Shown: positions 33,573 through 43,260 of the stretch, one piece after another
Position numbering within the stretch: position 1 is the stretch's first letter
Layout: every line of letters begins with the position of its first letter
Assembly: GCA_041164265.1 (NCBI GenBank)
Contig: JBEAPR010000042.1
Location: forward strand, 1 to 51,746
Direction of reading: 5' to 3'
Origin: CALAZP01 sp041164265
GTDB taxonomy: Bacteria > Bacteroidota > Bacteroidia > Chitinophagales > Saprospiraceae
Length of the DNA: 51,746 nt
Position numbers and translations under genes: made by a program
The notes under the pieces: generated by a model
The model's input: only the letters and a program-made list of their open reading frames with translations
Told to the model about the DNA's origin: nothing
Databases searched by the model: none

Positions 33573-36074
33573 ATGACCCTACTCGAAAAACTGTTTACAG
33601 TTTTAGGCTTAATAACCTGTCTTTCTATTTCCGCTCAAAGACCTATTCAAAAAACCGGTGGTGAGATTTATGCTGAGTTGGAAAAATTGGGATTCCTTGG
33701 AACAGCCATGTATTTAGCTGCCCACCCTGATGATGAAAATACCAGACTTATTGCTTATTTGGCGAATGAAGTCAAAGCCCAAACCGTTTATTTATCTCTT
33801 ACAAGAGGTGATGGAGGTCAAAATTTGATTGGAACGGAAATGAGGGAACTATTGGGATTGATAAGAACCCGTGAATTACTTGAAGCCAGAAAAATTGATG
33901 GTGGGCATCAGTTATTTACCCGGGCCAATGATTTTGGATATTCTAAGCACCCTGATGAAACTTTGGCTATCTGGAATGAACAAGCGGTGCGAGCAGATGT
34001 AATCAAAGCAATAAGAAAGTGGCAACCGGATATTATTGTCAATCGATTTGATCATAAAAGTGCAGGAACAACACATGGTCACCATACCACCTCTGCTATC
34101 CTTTCCTACGAGAGTTTTGATCAGGCTGCAGACCCCTCAATCTTTCCCGAACAATTAGAAGAATTAGAAACTTGGCAACCCAAAAGATTATTTTTTAACA
34201 CGTCTTTTTGGTTTTACGGCGGTATGGAAGCTTTTAAAAAAGCTGATAAGTCAGATATGGTAAGCATTGATGTAGGAAGTTATTACCCACATAAAGGGTT
34301 GTCCAATACTGAAATTGCAGCTCAAAGTAGAAGCATGCACAAATCACAGGGATTTGGAGCAACGCCAACAAGAGGTTCCGAAATGGAATATCTAGACATA
34401 TTAAAAGGTAGTAAACCTAGCAATGGCGATCTCTTTGAAGGAATCAATACCACTTGGTCTCGAATAGAAGGTGGACAAGAGATTCAACCCTTGTACGATC
34501 AAATCATTAAAGACTTCAACCCCAATCAACCTAACCAGTCGGTACCCCAGCTTGTTGACTTATACCAAAAATTAGCCATGCTTCCGAATGGTCACTGGAA
34601 AACTATAAAAATGGAAGCAACCCAATCTTTAATCAAAGATTGCATGGGACTGTACTTGGAGGCCAATTCTAATATCCCAACTGCCGTTCCCGGTCAAGAA
34701 ATTCAAATTACTTTAGAGGCCACTAATAGGTCAGCAGAGCGTGCAGTGCTTCAAAAACTGACCCTGCACCCTAATGGTCCTACTTTGGACCTAAATTGGG
34801 ACTTGGAAAACAATAAGGCACAAATCAGTTCATTCGATTTTACCTTACCCCAAGATATTGCCTATACTACTCCTTATTGGTTGACCCTTCCTGCTGAAAA
34901 AGGATTTTACCGCGTAACAGAGGAAGAAAAAATAGGATTACCTGAAAATCCATTAGAAGAGTTTGCTACTGCATCTATTGAAATAGAAGGTACACTACTT
35001 CAATATGAAATCCCTATTACCTTCAAAGAAACGGACCCTGTGAAAGGGGAATACCACACTCCATTTAGGATTATTCCCAAAGTAATTACTAAGACGGCTA
35101 ATCCCGTTTACCTTTTCTCTGATGAACAACCACAAATGGTGGAAATTATCGTTGAAGCGGGAAATGCCCCCGTAAGTGGAGTGCTTCAGCTTAAAACGGA
35201 AGAAGGTTGGTCAGTGAATCCTGAGCAATACCCTTTTGAATTATCGCTTAAAGGAAGTACTCAAACTTTCACCTTTGAGGTAAGTCCACCGGCCTCTCCT
35301 TCTTATGCTTCTATTACTCCTGTAGCGATAGTAGAAGGAAAATCCTATCAGCAGGAGATGATCACTATAAATTATCCTCATATCCCACTTCAAACAGTTT
35401 TGAAAGACGCTTCTAGCACGGTAATCAAATTAGATCTTCAAAAAAGAGGTGATAAAATTGGTTATCTCATGGGAGCGGGTGATGAAGTTCCAAATGCATT
35501 GAGGCAGGTTGGTTTCCAGGTAGATTTATTATCCGAAAAAGAAATTAATCTGGATATGCTCAAGAATTATGATGCCGTTGTCATTGGTATCAGAGCCTAT
35601 AATACCAGTGATGAAATCAAGTACATCCAAAAAGATTTATTAGAATATGTGTCGGAAGGAGGAAATCTGATTATACAATACAATACCTCTCGAGGATTAA
35701 AAATTCAAGCTGATGAATTGGCCCCCTACCCATTGAGATTATCTAGAGATCGGGTAACCGTGGAAGAATCGGAGGTTAAGTTTATAGCCCCAGATCATCC
35801 GGTGCTTCATTATCCAAATAAAATTACCCAAGCTGATTTTGATGGTTGGGTACAAGAAAGAGGTTTGTATTTCCCTGATGAGTGGTCCAATGAATTTACT
35901 CCAATTTTAGAAATGGCAGACCCAGGAGAAACAGGTCTTAAAGGCTCCTTACTCATTGCCCCTTATGGCAAGGGAAATTACGTTTATACCGGACTTTCAT
36001 TTTTTAGAGAATTACCTGCTGCGGTTCCTGGAGCTTACCGATTATTTGCTAATTTAATCGCATTAGGAAAATAA
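33573..36074 (+). CDS. Secreted PIG-L family deacetylase with GATase-like C-terminus
   Basis: This 833-residue protein has a signal peptide (cleavage near SISAQ). Residues about 30-300 form a PIG-L/LmbE domain with the zinc motif H51-P-D-D-E55 and a second His motif, THGHHT, near residue 168. Such domains deacetylate N-acetylated sugars. A middle beta-rich part (about 370-600) looks like immunoglobulin-type modules (NAPVSGVLQLKTEEGW). The last 200 residues have a Rossmann-like fold resembling class I amidotransferase/ThuA domains (YDAVVIGIRAYNT, GGNLIIQYNT) but contain no Cys, so they cannot be a working amidotransferase. A microprotein and a symporter follow on the same strand, suggesting release and uptake of a sugar. 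Confidence 0.88.
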   Translation: MTLLEKLFTVLGLITCLSISAQRPIQKTGGEIYAELEKLGFLGTAMYLAAHPDDENTRLIAYLANEVKAQTVYLSLTRGDGGQNLIGTEMRELLGLIRTRELLEARKIDGGHQLFTRANDFGYSKHPDETLAIWNEQAVRADVIKAIRKWQPDIIVNRFDHKSAGTTHGHHTTSAILSYESFDQAADPSIFPEQLEELETWQPKRLFFNTSFWFYGGMEAFKKADKSDMVSIDVGSYYPHKGLSNTEIAAQSRSMHKSQGFGATPTRGSEMEYLDILKGSKPSNGDLFEGINTTWSRIEGGQEIQPLYDQIIKDFNPNQPNQSVPQLVDLYQKLAMLPNGHWKTIKMEATQSLIKDCMGLYLEANSNIPTAVPGQEIQITLEATNRSAERAVLQKLTLHPNGPTLDLNWDLENNKAQISSFDFTLPQDIAYTTPYWLTLPAEKGFYRVTEEEKIGLPENPLEEFATASIEIEGTLLQYEIPITFKETDPVKGEYHTPFRIIPKVITKTANPVYLFSDEQPQMVEIIVEAGNAPVSGVLQLKTEEGWSVNPEQYPFELSLKGSTQTFTFEVSPPASPSYASITPVAIVEGKSYQQEMITINYPHIPLQTVLKDASSTVIKLDLQKRGDKIGYLMGAGDEVPNALRQVGFQVDLLSEKEINLDMLKNYDAVVIGIRAYNTSDEIKYIQKDLLEYVSEGGNLIIQYNTSRGLKIQADELAPYPLRLSRDRVTVEESEVKFIAPDHPVLHYPNKITQADFDGWVQERGLYFPDEWSNEFTPILEMADPGETGLKGSLLIAPYGKGNYVYTGLSFFRELPAAVPGAYRLFANLIALGK

Positions 36075-36083
36075 AAAGACCTT

Positions 36084-36197
36084 ATGGAGGAGCAACCACC
36101 CATTTTCAAATCCTGGAATACCCTTTATTGGATTGTCTTGATCGTTCATGCCATCTTTATCGCTTTGTTTTATTTAATTACTCAAATGTATTCCTAA
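36084..36197 (+). CDS. 37-residue single-pass membrane microprotein
   Basis: This short gene is easily missed: ATG at 36084, TAA at 36195-36197, nine bases after the PIG-L stop and 12 bases before the symporter. The peptide begins MEEQPPIFKSWNTLYWIVLI, continues with VHAIFIALFYLITQMYS, and has one hydrophobic helix (about residues 13-33) after a short polar head. Spacing and strand fit an operon with the PIG-L gene and the symporter. I recall small membrane ORFs of this kind before sodium:solute symporter genes in other Bacteroidota, but this is from memory. A role as an accessory subunit or stabiliser of the symporter is a guess. Confidence 0.7.
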   Translation: MEEQPPIFKSWNTLYWIVLIVHAIFIALFYLITQMYS

Positions 36198-36209
36198 AAA
36201 AAGATCAAA

Positions 36210-38102
36210 ATGAATCCACTGGATTGGATAGTAATGTTAGGCACTTTATTGGGGATTGTTGGGTATGGGGTTTGGAAAACCAGAAATATTAAAACGACCA
36301 AAAGTTATTTACTTGGCGATCACGATTTACCCTGGTGGACCATTGGTTTAAGTGTGATGGCTACCCAAGCCAGTGCTATTACCTTTCTTTCTACCCCCGG
36401 TCAGGCCTATCAAGATGGAATGGAATTTGCCCAATTCTATTTTGGCTTGCCTGTGGCCATGGTTATTCTTTGTATTTTTGTGCTGCCTATATACTATCAA
36501 CTCAAAGTATATACAGCATACGAATATCTGGAAAGTAGATTTGGAAGACCAACACGCACCTTCACTGCACTTTTATTTTTGATTTCCAGAGGTCTAGCAG
36601 CAGGACTTACTATATATGCGCCAGCCATCATTCTTTCTACCATTTTGGGATGGTCTTTGAATTTCACCATCCTATTCATTGGCATCCTCGTCATTTTTTA
36701 TACCATGGCCGGAGGGACTAAGGCAGTCAGTGTTACCCAAAAGCAACAAATGTTGATTATTCTTACCGGAATGGTTATAGCTGGTGTCCTCTTGGTTTTC
36801 AAATTACCCAATGATATTGGTTTTGATAAGGCGGTGAAGATTGCTGGTAAACTCGAAAAATTAAATGTAGTGGATTTCTCCTTTGATTTATCCAATCGCT
36901 ATACATTTTGGTCCGGAATGTTGGGAGGGGTATTTCTTTTTCTTTCCTATTTTGGAACTGACCAATCCCAAGTCTCGAGATATTTATCGGGAAAATCCCT
37001 AAAAGAAAGCCGACTAGGACTGATTTTTAATGGACTTTTAAAAGTACCTATGCAATTCATGATTTTATTTGTAGGTATTCTAGTTTTTCTATTCTTTCAA
37101 TACACTGCTCCTCCTGTACATTTTAATCAAGGCAATTTGGATAAAATATACGGAACACCGCAAGAAGCTCGCTTACAGGAGTTAGAGGACCAGCATTTGG
37201 AGTTATGGCAAACCAAAAAAGAGGCCCTATATAGCTTATCTTCAGCTATTGATCAATCCAATGAACCAGCCATTCAGCAAGCAAAAATGAATGTTTTTGA
37301 ATTGATGGAAAAAGAGCAGCAGGTCCGAACGGAAGTAAATGATTTAATATTACAACAAGCCCCAAATGCCAAAACCAAGGATACCGATTATGTTTTTATC
37401 ACTTTTATTATTAATTATTTACCGATAGGATTGGTTGGATTATTACTAGCAGTTATTTTTTCAGCGGCAATGTCTTCCACTTCTTCAGAACTCAATGCCC
37501 TTGCAACAACTTCAGTTATAGATATATATCGTAGATCTTTCAAAACGGAGGCAAGCGATCGCCATTATTTATTCGCTTCTAAAGGCATGACAGTAGTATG
37601 GGGGATTATAGCTATGCTTTTTGCCGTAACTGCAGACTTGTTTGAAAATTTAATCCAAGCTGTTAATATCATCGGATCTCTATTCTATGGCACCATTTTA
37701 GGTATTTTCTTAGTAGCATTTTTCTTTGGTAAAAAAGATAAAAAATCTCAAGGTTTGACCACTGTTACGCTAGCCATTGTAGGGGGAACCATAGGACTCC
37801 TCTGGTCTGATACTTATTCTCCTTGGGCCGGTTTAAGAGGTAGCGCTATTGGCGGAATAGTTGGGAACTATTTAGGGACTCGCCTATTTCAACCTGTTAA
37901 AGGTAAAGCTGTATTCATTGGTGCTATCTTGACAGAAGCTATTATTTTATTGTTGTTTTTCGCTAATCAACAAGGAATCATTCAAATTGCATTTTTATGG
38001 CTAAATCTTATTGGATGCATCTTGGTGGTAGTCATCTCATGGGTGATTCAGCTATTCTTAAATAATGCTGAGACTGAATTAATAGAAACTGAACCTGTCT
38101 AA
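36210..38102 (+). CDS. Sodium:solute symporter (SSS family, SglT-like)
   Basis: This 630-residue inner-membrane protein couples sodium entry to uptake of a solute, probably a sugar or related small molecule. It has about 13 to 15 hydrophobic helices. SSS hallmarks include the region SAITFLSTPGQAYQDGMEFA in the first third and the GTDQSQVSRYLSGKSLKESR segment near residue 250, close to the SSS signature. Between helices at about 300 and 390 lies a charged, helix-rich insert (EARLQELEDQHLELWQTKKE and a following helix) that is long for the family. It is preceded by the microprotein and the PIG-L enzyme, so its substrate may be a product of that enzyme, which is inference. Confidence 0.92.
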   Translation: MNPLDWIVMLGTLLGIVGYGVWKTRNIKTTKSYLLGDHDLPWWTIGLSVMATQASAITFLSTPGQAYQDGMEFAQFYFGLPVAMVILCIFVLPIYYQLKVYTAYEYLESRFGRPTRTFTALLFLISRGLAAGLTIYAPAIILSTILGWSLNFTILFIGILVIFYTMAGGTKAVSVTQKQQMLIILTGMVIAGVLLVFKLPNDIGFDKAVKIAGKLEKLNVVDFSFDLSNRYTFWSGMLGGVFLFLSYFGTDQSQVSRYLSGKSLKESRLGLIFNGLLKVPMQFMILFVGILVFLFFQYTAPPVHFNQGNLDKIYGTPQEARLQELEDQHLELWQTKKEALYSLSSAIDQSNEPAIQQAKMNVFELMEKEQQVRTEVNDLILQQAPNAKTKDTDYVFITFIINYLPIGLVGLLLAVIFSAAMSSTSSELNALATTSVIDIYRRSFKTEASDRHYLFASKGMTVVWGIIAMLFAVTADLFENLIQAVNIIGSLFYGTILGIFLVAFFFGKKDKKSQGLTTVTLAIVGGTIGLLWSDTYSPWAGLRGSAIGGIVGNYLGTRLFQPVKGKAVFIGAILTEAIILLLFFANQQGIIQIAFLWLNLIGCILVVVISWVIQLFLNNAETELIETEPV

Positions 38103-38121
38103 CTAAAGCCTAATTACTAAT

Positions 38122-40686
38122 TTATCTGGGTGCCGAAATATGAGACCCAAAAAATAGCGCATTCATCAACATTTTATTGGTACCAAACCAGAAACCTCTG
38201 AAATTAGGATTATCTACAAAAGAAATAGCTCTTCCCCTGCCAACACCACTTACCAATACTGAAGCCGATTCTTTTATGTAAGGCAACCAATCCTGATGTA
38301 CATAACCATCTAATTGCCCTTTTTGGCTGTATTGAACCACGGTATTATAGGGAGAGGCAGAAGGTTTCATGAAAATGGAATGATTGCGATACACATTCAA
38401 GCGATCTCTTTGGTAACCGAATCCTATGGGATGAGTGATATCCAGATGTGCTTCATAAACAGAACCCCCGATTTGACGTGCACCTGATCGTTCTGAAGCT
38501 TCTGCATAGGACAAACGCTGGCTAACATTTTCCGAAGGAATCTCCTCCACCTTTTCTTCCGCTATCCAACCTTCGCCCAAAGCATATTCAATAGCACTGC
38601 GCTGTAAAATCAAGGTATTGCCCTCTTCTACCCAATTTTTAATTCGTTCAGCATTCCGTTTTCCAAGGCTTTGATAATTACCTGAAACGAGAATGAGCGT
38701 GTTGTATTTTTGAAGGTCGAGTCTTCTCAACTGGTCCGCATCCACTTTGGTCAGTGGCATTCCAAACCGAGTATCCAGTAAATGCCAAATTTCACCTGCT
38801 TCATAGGAACTTACTCCCGACCCTGTTAAAATGGCCACCTTAGGCATCTGAATAGTTTGAAAATAGCGACTACCCAAATCAATTCCCGATTTAGAAAATC
38901 CCGTTTGAACAGGGAAAACAGGAATTCCATAAGTACGACTTGCTTGGTAAATCCTTTGATTGACGGCTGCCTGATCCATATTTTGGTCCCCAATTGCTAC
39001 CATCAGGGTTCCATATCCAAAGGTTTTCGTTTGCCCTTCCAGCTCCATAGTAAATGGTTTGAAGGCTGCCTTTACAAATAATCCGCTTTTTTGCAAATCG
39101 TATAATAAAGCGGGTGCCAAATAATCGGAATATTCCATTAAATAGGCATAAATTCCCTCCTCAGGCATAACACTTGCTACCTTTCTGGTAGAAATCGGAT
39201 CATTTAATTGCACTCCTTGGTTCAACACTCGAGGTGATTTTTCAAAGGGCATATTAAAGGCCAAAGCGACAGCCCAAGCCGAGGCATCATAAAATACACT
39301 ATCGTGAAAAGTAGTAACCGGCTCAAATATGGTTTGAATCATCTTAAACTGCTTTTGGTCGGTAGGTATCATAAAAGCTTTTTCCGGTTCAAAAATTTTC
39401 CCGTTGATTTCTACTGATTGGTCTAATGAGTGTACTTTAATTCTGTGTTTTAATAAATAATTAGTGAATGCTTTGGTTTTGTTGAAATCCGAGGCATCTC
39501 CAAAATAAATAGCTTTGTAATCAGCATTTTTTCCATCCTTTTGGGCATCCTCAAAGAATGTCCGTAAATGATTATGCAGCAATAACCGATGATCCATACC
39601 AGCCTGCACCGTTGCAATACTCGTTCGCACATGGTTACGAATGGTAAATGCAAAAGATATGGGCTGGGTAGTCGTCTCTTGTAAATGACCTCTGGAGGAG
39701 GCTTGTTCAAACAATAAACCCAAGCCACCATGAATATCGGGATAGGTATTTCCGTAACCTGGATACGAATTATCAAAGGATTCTCCGCTAAAATACAAGG
39801 ACCCTATATCATCTAATGCCTTTGAAAAATAGTTGGCAAAAATTCCATTTAAATCGTCGTAATTGCTTCGTGGTACCAAGGGATTTTCCGCTCCATAAGC
39901 CTCAGTAGGCTCAAAAAAGTAGGTACTATTGGTACCCATTTCATGATAATCTGTGGCAATATTAGGAAGCCATTGGTGATAAAATTCAATCCTATTTTGG
40001 CTCTCCACCTGAGCTAAAGGCAACCAATCTCGGTTTAAATCAAACCAGTAATGATTAGTCCTTCCCCCAGGCCAATTTTCATTATGTTCTCTATCTGCCC
40101 CATCCGATACTAAGTTTACCGACCGATTAGTATTGGCCCAATGTGTATGTCGATCCCTTCCATCTGGATTATAAGCGGGATCTATCATCACCACACCATT
40201 CTTAAAAACCTCTGTGGGAAAAGTGGATTTACTCGCTAATAAATAATAAGCTGTAAGCATAGCTGCTTCTGTGCTTGAAGGCTCATTACCGTGAACATTA
40301 TAGCCTAATAAAGTGATCACTGGTTGTTGATCCAATACTGGTAAAGGTTGAGAGGGATCTGCAATTTTTAAATGATTTTGTCGAATCTCTTCCAGTCGAT
40401 CGAAATTATCTGGATGGGTTATGGTTAAAATAATTTGTGGTCTTTGTTCTACGGTGTAACCAATTACATGCAAGCTTGCCATAGGAGACGAAGCTGCCAA
40501 TTGCCTGAAATATCCTACCACTTGGTCGTACCGTGTGTGATAGGTCCCAATAGAATATCCCAAATAATCCTCAGGCGTAGGAATGGTAGAATCATAAGAT
40601 TGCCCCTTAGGGAAAAAATACTCGTTTTGAGCAAACAATCCCCAACAGGTGCCCGAGAGAACTAAAAAACACAAAAACTTATTCAT
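38122..40686 (-). CDS. Secreted M14 zinc carboxypeptidase with GATase-like C-terminus
   Basis: This 854-residue protein has a signal peptide (cleavage near GLFAQ). The M14 domain keeps its zinc ligands H132 and E135 (VHGNEPSSTE) and H248 (TDYHEMG), the substrate-binding NRD at 218-220, and the catalytic Glu327 in LLFEQASSRG. It should trim C-terminal residues from peptides or peptidoglycan outside the inner membrane. The last 250 residues form a Rossmann-like domain (AILTGSGVSSYEAGEIWHLL, YNTLILVSGNY, EEGNTLILQ) that resembles class I amidotransferases but has no Cys. The PIG-L protein at 33573 ends in a comparable domain. It starts two bases after the helicase stop, so the two may share a transcript. 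Confidence 0.9.
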   Translation of the reverse strand: MNKFLCFLVLSGTCWGLFAQNEYFFPKGQSYDSTIPTPEDYLGYSIGTYHTRYDQVVGYFRQLAASSPMASLHVIGYTVEQRPQIILTITHPDNFDRLEEIRQNHLKIADPSQPLPVLDQQPVITLLGYNVHGNEPSSTEAAMLTAYYLLASKSTFPTEVFKNGVVMIDPAYNPDGRDRHTHWANTNRSVNLVSDGADREHNENWPGGRTNHYWFDLNRDWLPLAQVESQNRIEFYHQWLPNIATDYHEMGTNSTYFFEPTEAYGAENPLVPRSNYDDLNGIFANYFSKALDDIGSLYFSGESFDNSYPGYGNTYPDIHGGLGLLFEQASSRGHLQETTTQPISFAFTIRNHVRTSIATVQAGMDHRLLLHNHLRTFFEDAQKDGKNADYKAIYFGDASDFNKTKAFTNYLLKHRIKVHSLDQSVEINGKIFEPEKAFMIPTDQKQFKMIQTIFEPVTTFHDSVFYDASAWAVALAFNMPFEKSPRVLNQGVQLNDPISTRKVASVMPEEGIYAYLMEYSDYLAPALLYDLQKSGLFVKAAFKPFTMELEGQTKTFGYGTLMVAIGDQNMDQAAVNQRIYQASRTYGIPVFPVQTGFSKSGIDLGSRYFQTIQMPKVAILTGSGVSSYEAGEIWHLLDTRFGMPLTKVDADQLRRLDLQKYNTLILVSGNYQSLGKRNAERIKNWVEEGNTLILQRSAIEYALGEGWIAEEKVEEIPSENVSQRLSYAEASERSGARQIGGSVYEAHLDITHPIGFGYQRDRLNVYRNHSIFMKPSASPYNTVVQYSQKGQLDGYVHQDWLPYIKESASVLVSGVGRGRAISFVDNPNFRGFWFGTNKMLMNALFFGSHISAPR

Positions 40687-40688
40687 AA

Positions 40689-42359
40689 TTATTTCCTTTT
40701 GCGACTGAATTTTTCCTTTTTAAACTTCCGTTTTTTCCCCTGTCTATCAAAAGAATTGTCTGCGGGATTTCCAGCGTGTCGATTGACCCGAATTGGCCTT
40801 CCGTTAAGGTCAAATTGACTGAATTTTTGAATTACCTTTTGATATACAGTTTCTTCAACATCAAAAAAACTATGTTTTCTCTGCAAATCAATCCTTCCAA
40901 TGTCTGCTCCCGTCAAACCAGAAGTTTCACATAAAAGAGATAAAAAAGCTCCTTTATCTCTGACATCCATTGATCCAACATTAATGAATAACCGGACCCA
41001 TTTGGCATTGGGATTCTTGGTGTTATTCTTTTCAGACCTGATATCTGGCAGATTTTTTATGTTGTACGCTTCTAAATGTTTGCCTAAATTAATTGCGGTA
41101 AACCTCTTAATGAGTTCTGTTTTGGACATCTCCTTATACGCCTCTTCCAGTTTATCCATAAAAGGATCTAATCGGCCATTAATATCCAAATCCTTCACCT
41201 TGATAATGCTTTGTTCCAAATGCTTTTTGAATATATCTATGCCAGAAGGTATTTTAGCTTCTTCAAAATTGAGTTGTAGTCGTTTTTCCATTACCTTCAG
41301 AATCCGTCGATCATTAGGATGGGCAAAAACAATAGAATGTCCCGTATTACCCGCCCGACCAGTTCGCCCACTTCGATGGGTATAAAAAGCCAAATCATCG
41401 GGAATATTAAAATGAAAAACGTGGGTAATATTGGTTACATCAATACCTCGGGCCGCCACGTCCGTAGCTACCAATAGCTGAAGGTGTCTTCCTCTGAATA
41501 GGGACATTACCCGATCTCTTTGACTTTGATTCAAGTCTCCATGCAAAGCAGCTGCCTGATATCCCTCCTTGCTGAGATTCTCCGCCAAATCCTTAGCATC
41601 ATTTCGAGTTCTGGTAAATACCAGTCCAAAGGTCTCACTATCTGCATCTAAAAAGCGCTTTAAAGCTTCAAATCGATCAGCAGGTCGAACTATCACATAT
41701 TCATGGGTAATTTGACTATGCGCCTGATGGAGGTTTTCTCCCTTAACCTCAATGGGATGATCCATATAATCCCTAGCAATTTTTCGAACCTCAGCAGGCA
41801 TAGTTGCAGAAAATAACCAGGTGTTTTTAGTAGGAGGAGCATCTAAAAGAATTTCATCAATCTCCTCTTTGAATCCCATATTTAACATCTCGTCTGCTTC
41901 GTCTAGTACAAAATAGCGAATCGTCTCTAATTTGACTACTCCCCTTCTCATCAAATCCCTAAGTCTTCCCGGAGTCGCTACTATAATATGAGTACCCTTG
42001 CGAACATCCATCATCTGTTTTCGAATATCCGCACCTCCGTAAACCGGAGTAATTTTAAGGTTTTCGGTAAACTTGCCAAATAAATTGAGTTCATTGGTAA
42101 TCTGTAAACACAGCTCCCGGGTTGGGGCCAAAATAAGGCCTTGAACTGCGTTAAAATGGGTATCGATCAATTGAATTAAAGGTAAACCAAAAGCTGCTGT
42201 TTTACCAGTACCCGTTTGCGCCAACCCCACCAAATCCGAATCTTTGGATAATAATTGAGGAATGGCTTCTTTTTGAATCGATGTAGGTGATTCGTAGCCC
42301 AATGCCTGAATGGCATCGAGTAACGGCTGAGAGAGTCCCAGCCTTTCAAAATTATTCAT
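40689..42359 (-). CDS. DEAD-box RNA helicase with DbpA-type RNA-binding domain
   Basis: This 556-residue protein has every DEAD-box motif: Q motif (YESPTSIQKEAIP), I (AQTGTGKTAAF), Ia (PTRELC), Ib (TPGRL), II (DEAD), III (SAT), V (ATDVAARGID) and VI (HRSGRTGRAG). The C-terminus (about 455-535) is a DbpA/CsdA-type RNA-binding fold followed by a strongly basic tail (GKKRKFKKEKFSRKRK). It probably remodels rRNA or mRNA structure, as CsdA/DeaD does in ribosome assembly and cold response. A separate -7 box lies just upstream, so it need not depend on the kinase gene before it. The M14 gene follows after two bases. Confidence 0.94.
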   Translation of the reverse strand: MNNFERLGLSQPLLDAIQALGYESPTSIQKEAIPQLLSKDSDLVGLAQTGTGKTAAFGLPLIQLIDTHFNAVQGLILAPTRELCLQITNELNLFGKFTENLKITPVYGGADIRKQMMDVRKGTHIIVATPGRLRDLMRRGVVKLETIRYFVLDEADEMLNMGFKEEIDEILLDAPPTKNTWLFSATMPAEVRKIARDYMDHPIEVKGENLHQAHSQITHEYVIVRPADRFEALKRFLDADSETFGLVFTRTRNDAKDLAENLSKEGYQAAALHGDLNQSQRDRVMSLFRGRHLQLLVATDVAARGIDVTNITHVFHFNIPDDLAFYTHRSGRTGRAGNTGHSIVFAHPNDRRILKVMEKRLQLNFEEAKIPSGIDIFKKHLEQSIIKVKDLDINGRLDPFMDKLEEAYKEMSKTELIKRFTAINLGKHLEAYNIKNLPDIRSEKNNTKNPNAKWVRLFINVGSMDVRDKGAFLSLLCETSGLTGADIGRIDLQRKHSFFDVEETVYQKVIQKFSQFDLNGRPIRVNRHAGNPADNSFDRQGKKRKFKKEKFSRKRK

Positions 42360-42387
42360 GAATATTAATTAACTAAAATTTAAGGTA

Positions 42388-42395
42388 CAAAAGTA
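42388..42395 (-). promoter_or_regulatory. Candidate -7 box for the DEAD-box helicase
   Basis: On the minus strand this is TACTTTTG, an exact TAnnTTTG match, the same octamer as at the MATE promoter. It lies 28 bases before the helicase start and just after the stop of the kinase gene. No clear -33 box is seen. Confidence 0.45.
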
Positions 42396-42397
42396 GG

Positions 42398-43255
42398 TTA
42401 TTGTTGTGACTTATTCTGTACATGATACTTAATCAACCCCTCTGAAGGATCTTTGGTTACTGCACTCAATTGATAACCATTGTTTTCGAAAACTTCCCTC
42501 AATTGATTTTCAAAATAAAAACTTATCGATCCCACTGCACTTATTGGCATGGTTCTATTCGATGCTAACAAAGGATTCAACAAATAAGAAACAAATTTTT
42601 GAAAATGTTGATGTAATAATTCTTTGATGTAAGGGCTGTTTTGAAATTGCGATGCAAATGGAGCAAAACTTGCCAGATAACGATTAGGGAATTTTCCTCG
42701 GTAAGTTTTTTCTAAAATCACAGCATGCTCACTATCATAACCGTTTTGTTTCCATTGGTCCATCAATTCATCAGGCATCCTATCGTGTAAAAAATCGCTA
42801 ACCAAAGTATTCCCTAAAACAGCACCGCTACCATAATCTCCAAGTATATACCCAAATCCCCTTTTTTGAAAGACGATATCCCTTCCATCGTAAATACAAC
42901 TATTGGCTCCAGTACCCAAAATGCAAACTGCACCCTCTCTATCCTGACAAGAAGCTCTAGCTGCAGCCATCATATCGGAAAATAACCCTATTGACTTTAG
43001 AAGTGGGATACTTGATTCAAAAGCCCGTTGAATAATCTGAGCATTTTCATTTCCATCGACCCCAGTTCCGTAATAAAATACAGACCTGATATTCATTGCC
43101 CATTTCAATAGAACATCTGTTATAATCGATTGTATTTGTGTGGTGGATTGAAAATATGGACTTAATCCCTGACTTTCCTCTCGGGCCAATACTTGATTTT
43201 TTTCTAACACAATCCACTTGGTTTTGGTAGCTCCGCTCTCAACTATTAGTTGCAT
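42398..43255 (-). CDS. N-acetylglucosamine kinase-like ATPase (BadF/BadG family)
   Basis: This 285-residue protein belongs to the ASKHA sugar-kinase/actin fold. The phosphate-1 loop is ESGATKTKWIVLEKN (family form DGGGTKT), the middle has FSDMMAAARASCQDREGAVCILGTGANSC, and a glycine-rich segment GYILGDYGSGAVLGN follows; the last two are typical of the GlcNAc kinase/BadF group. It likely phosphorylates N-acetylglucosamine or a similar amino sugar in cell-wall recycling, inferred from family alone. It lies five bases after the large T9SS protein gene and may be read through from it. A substrate link between the two is not evident. Confidence 0.85.
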   Translation of the reverse strand: MQLIVESGATKTKWIVLEKNQVLAREESQGLSPYFQSTTQIQSIITDVLLKWAMNIRSVFYYGTGVDGNENAQIIQRAFESSIPLLKSIGLFSDMMAAARASCQDREGAVCILGTGANSCIYDGRDIVFQKRGFGYILGDYGSGAVLGNTLVSDFLHDRMPDELMDQWKQNGYDSEHAVILEKTYRGKFPNRYLASFAPFASQFQNSPYIKELLHQHFQKFVSYLLNPLLASNRTMPISAVGSISFYFENQLREVFENNGYQLSAVTKDPSEGLIKYHVQNKSQQ

Positions 43256-43260
43256 ATCAA

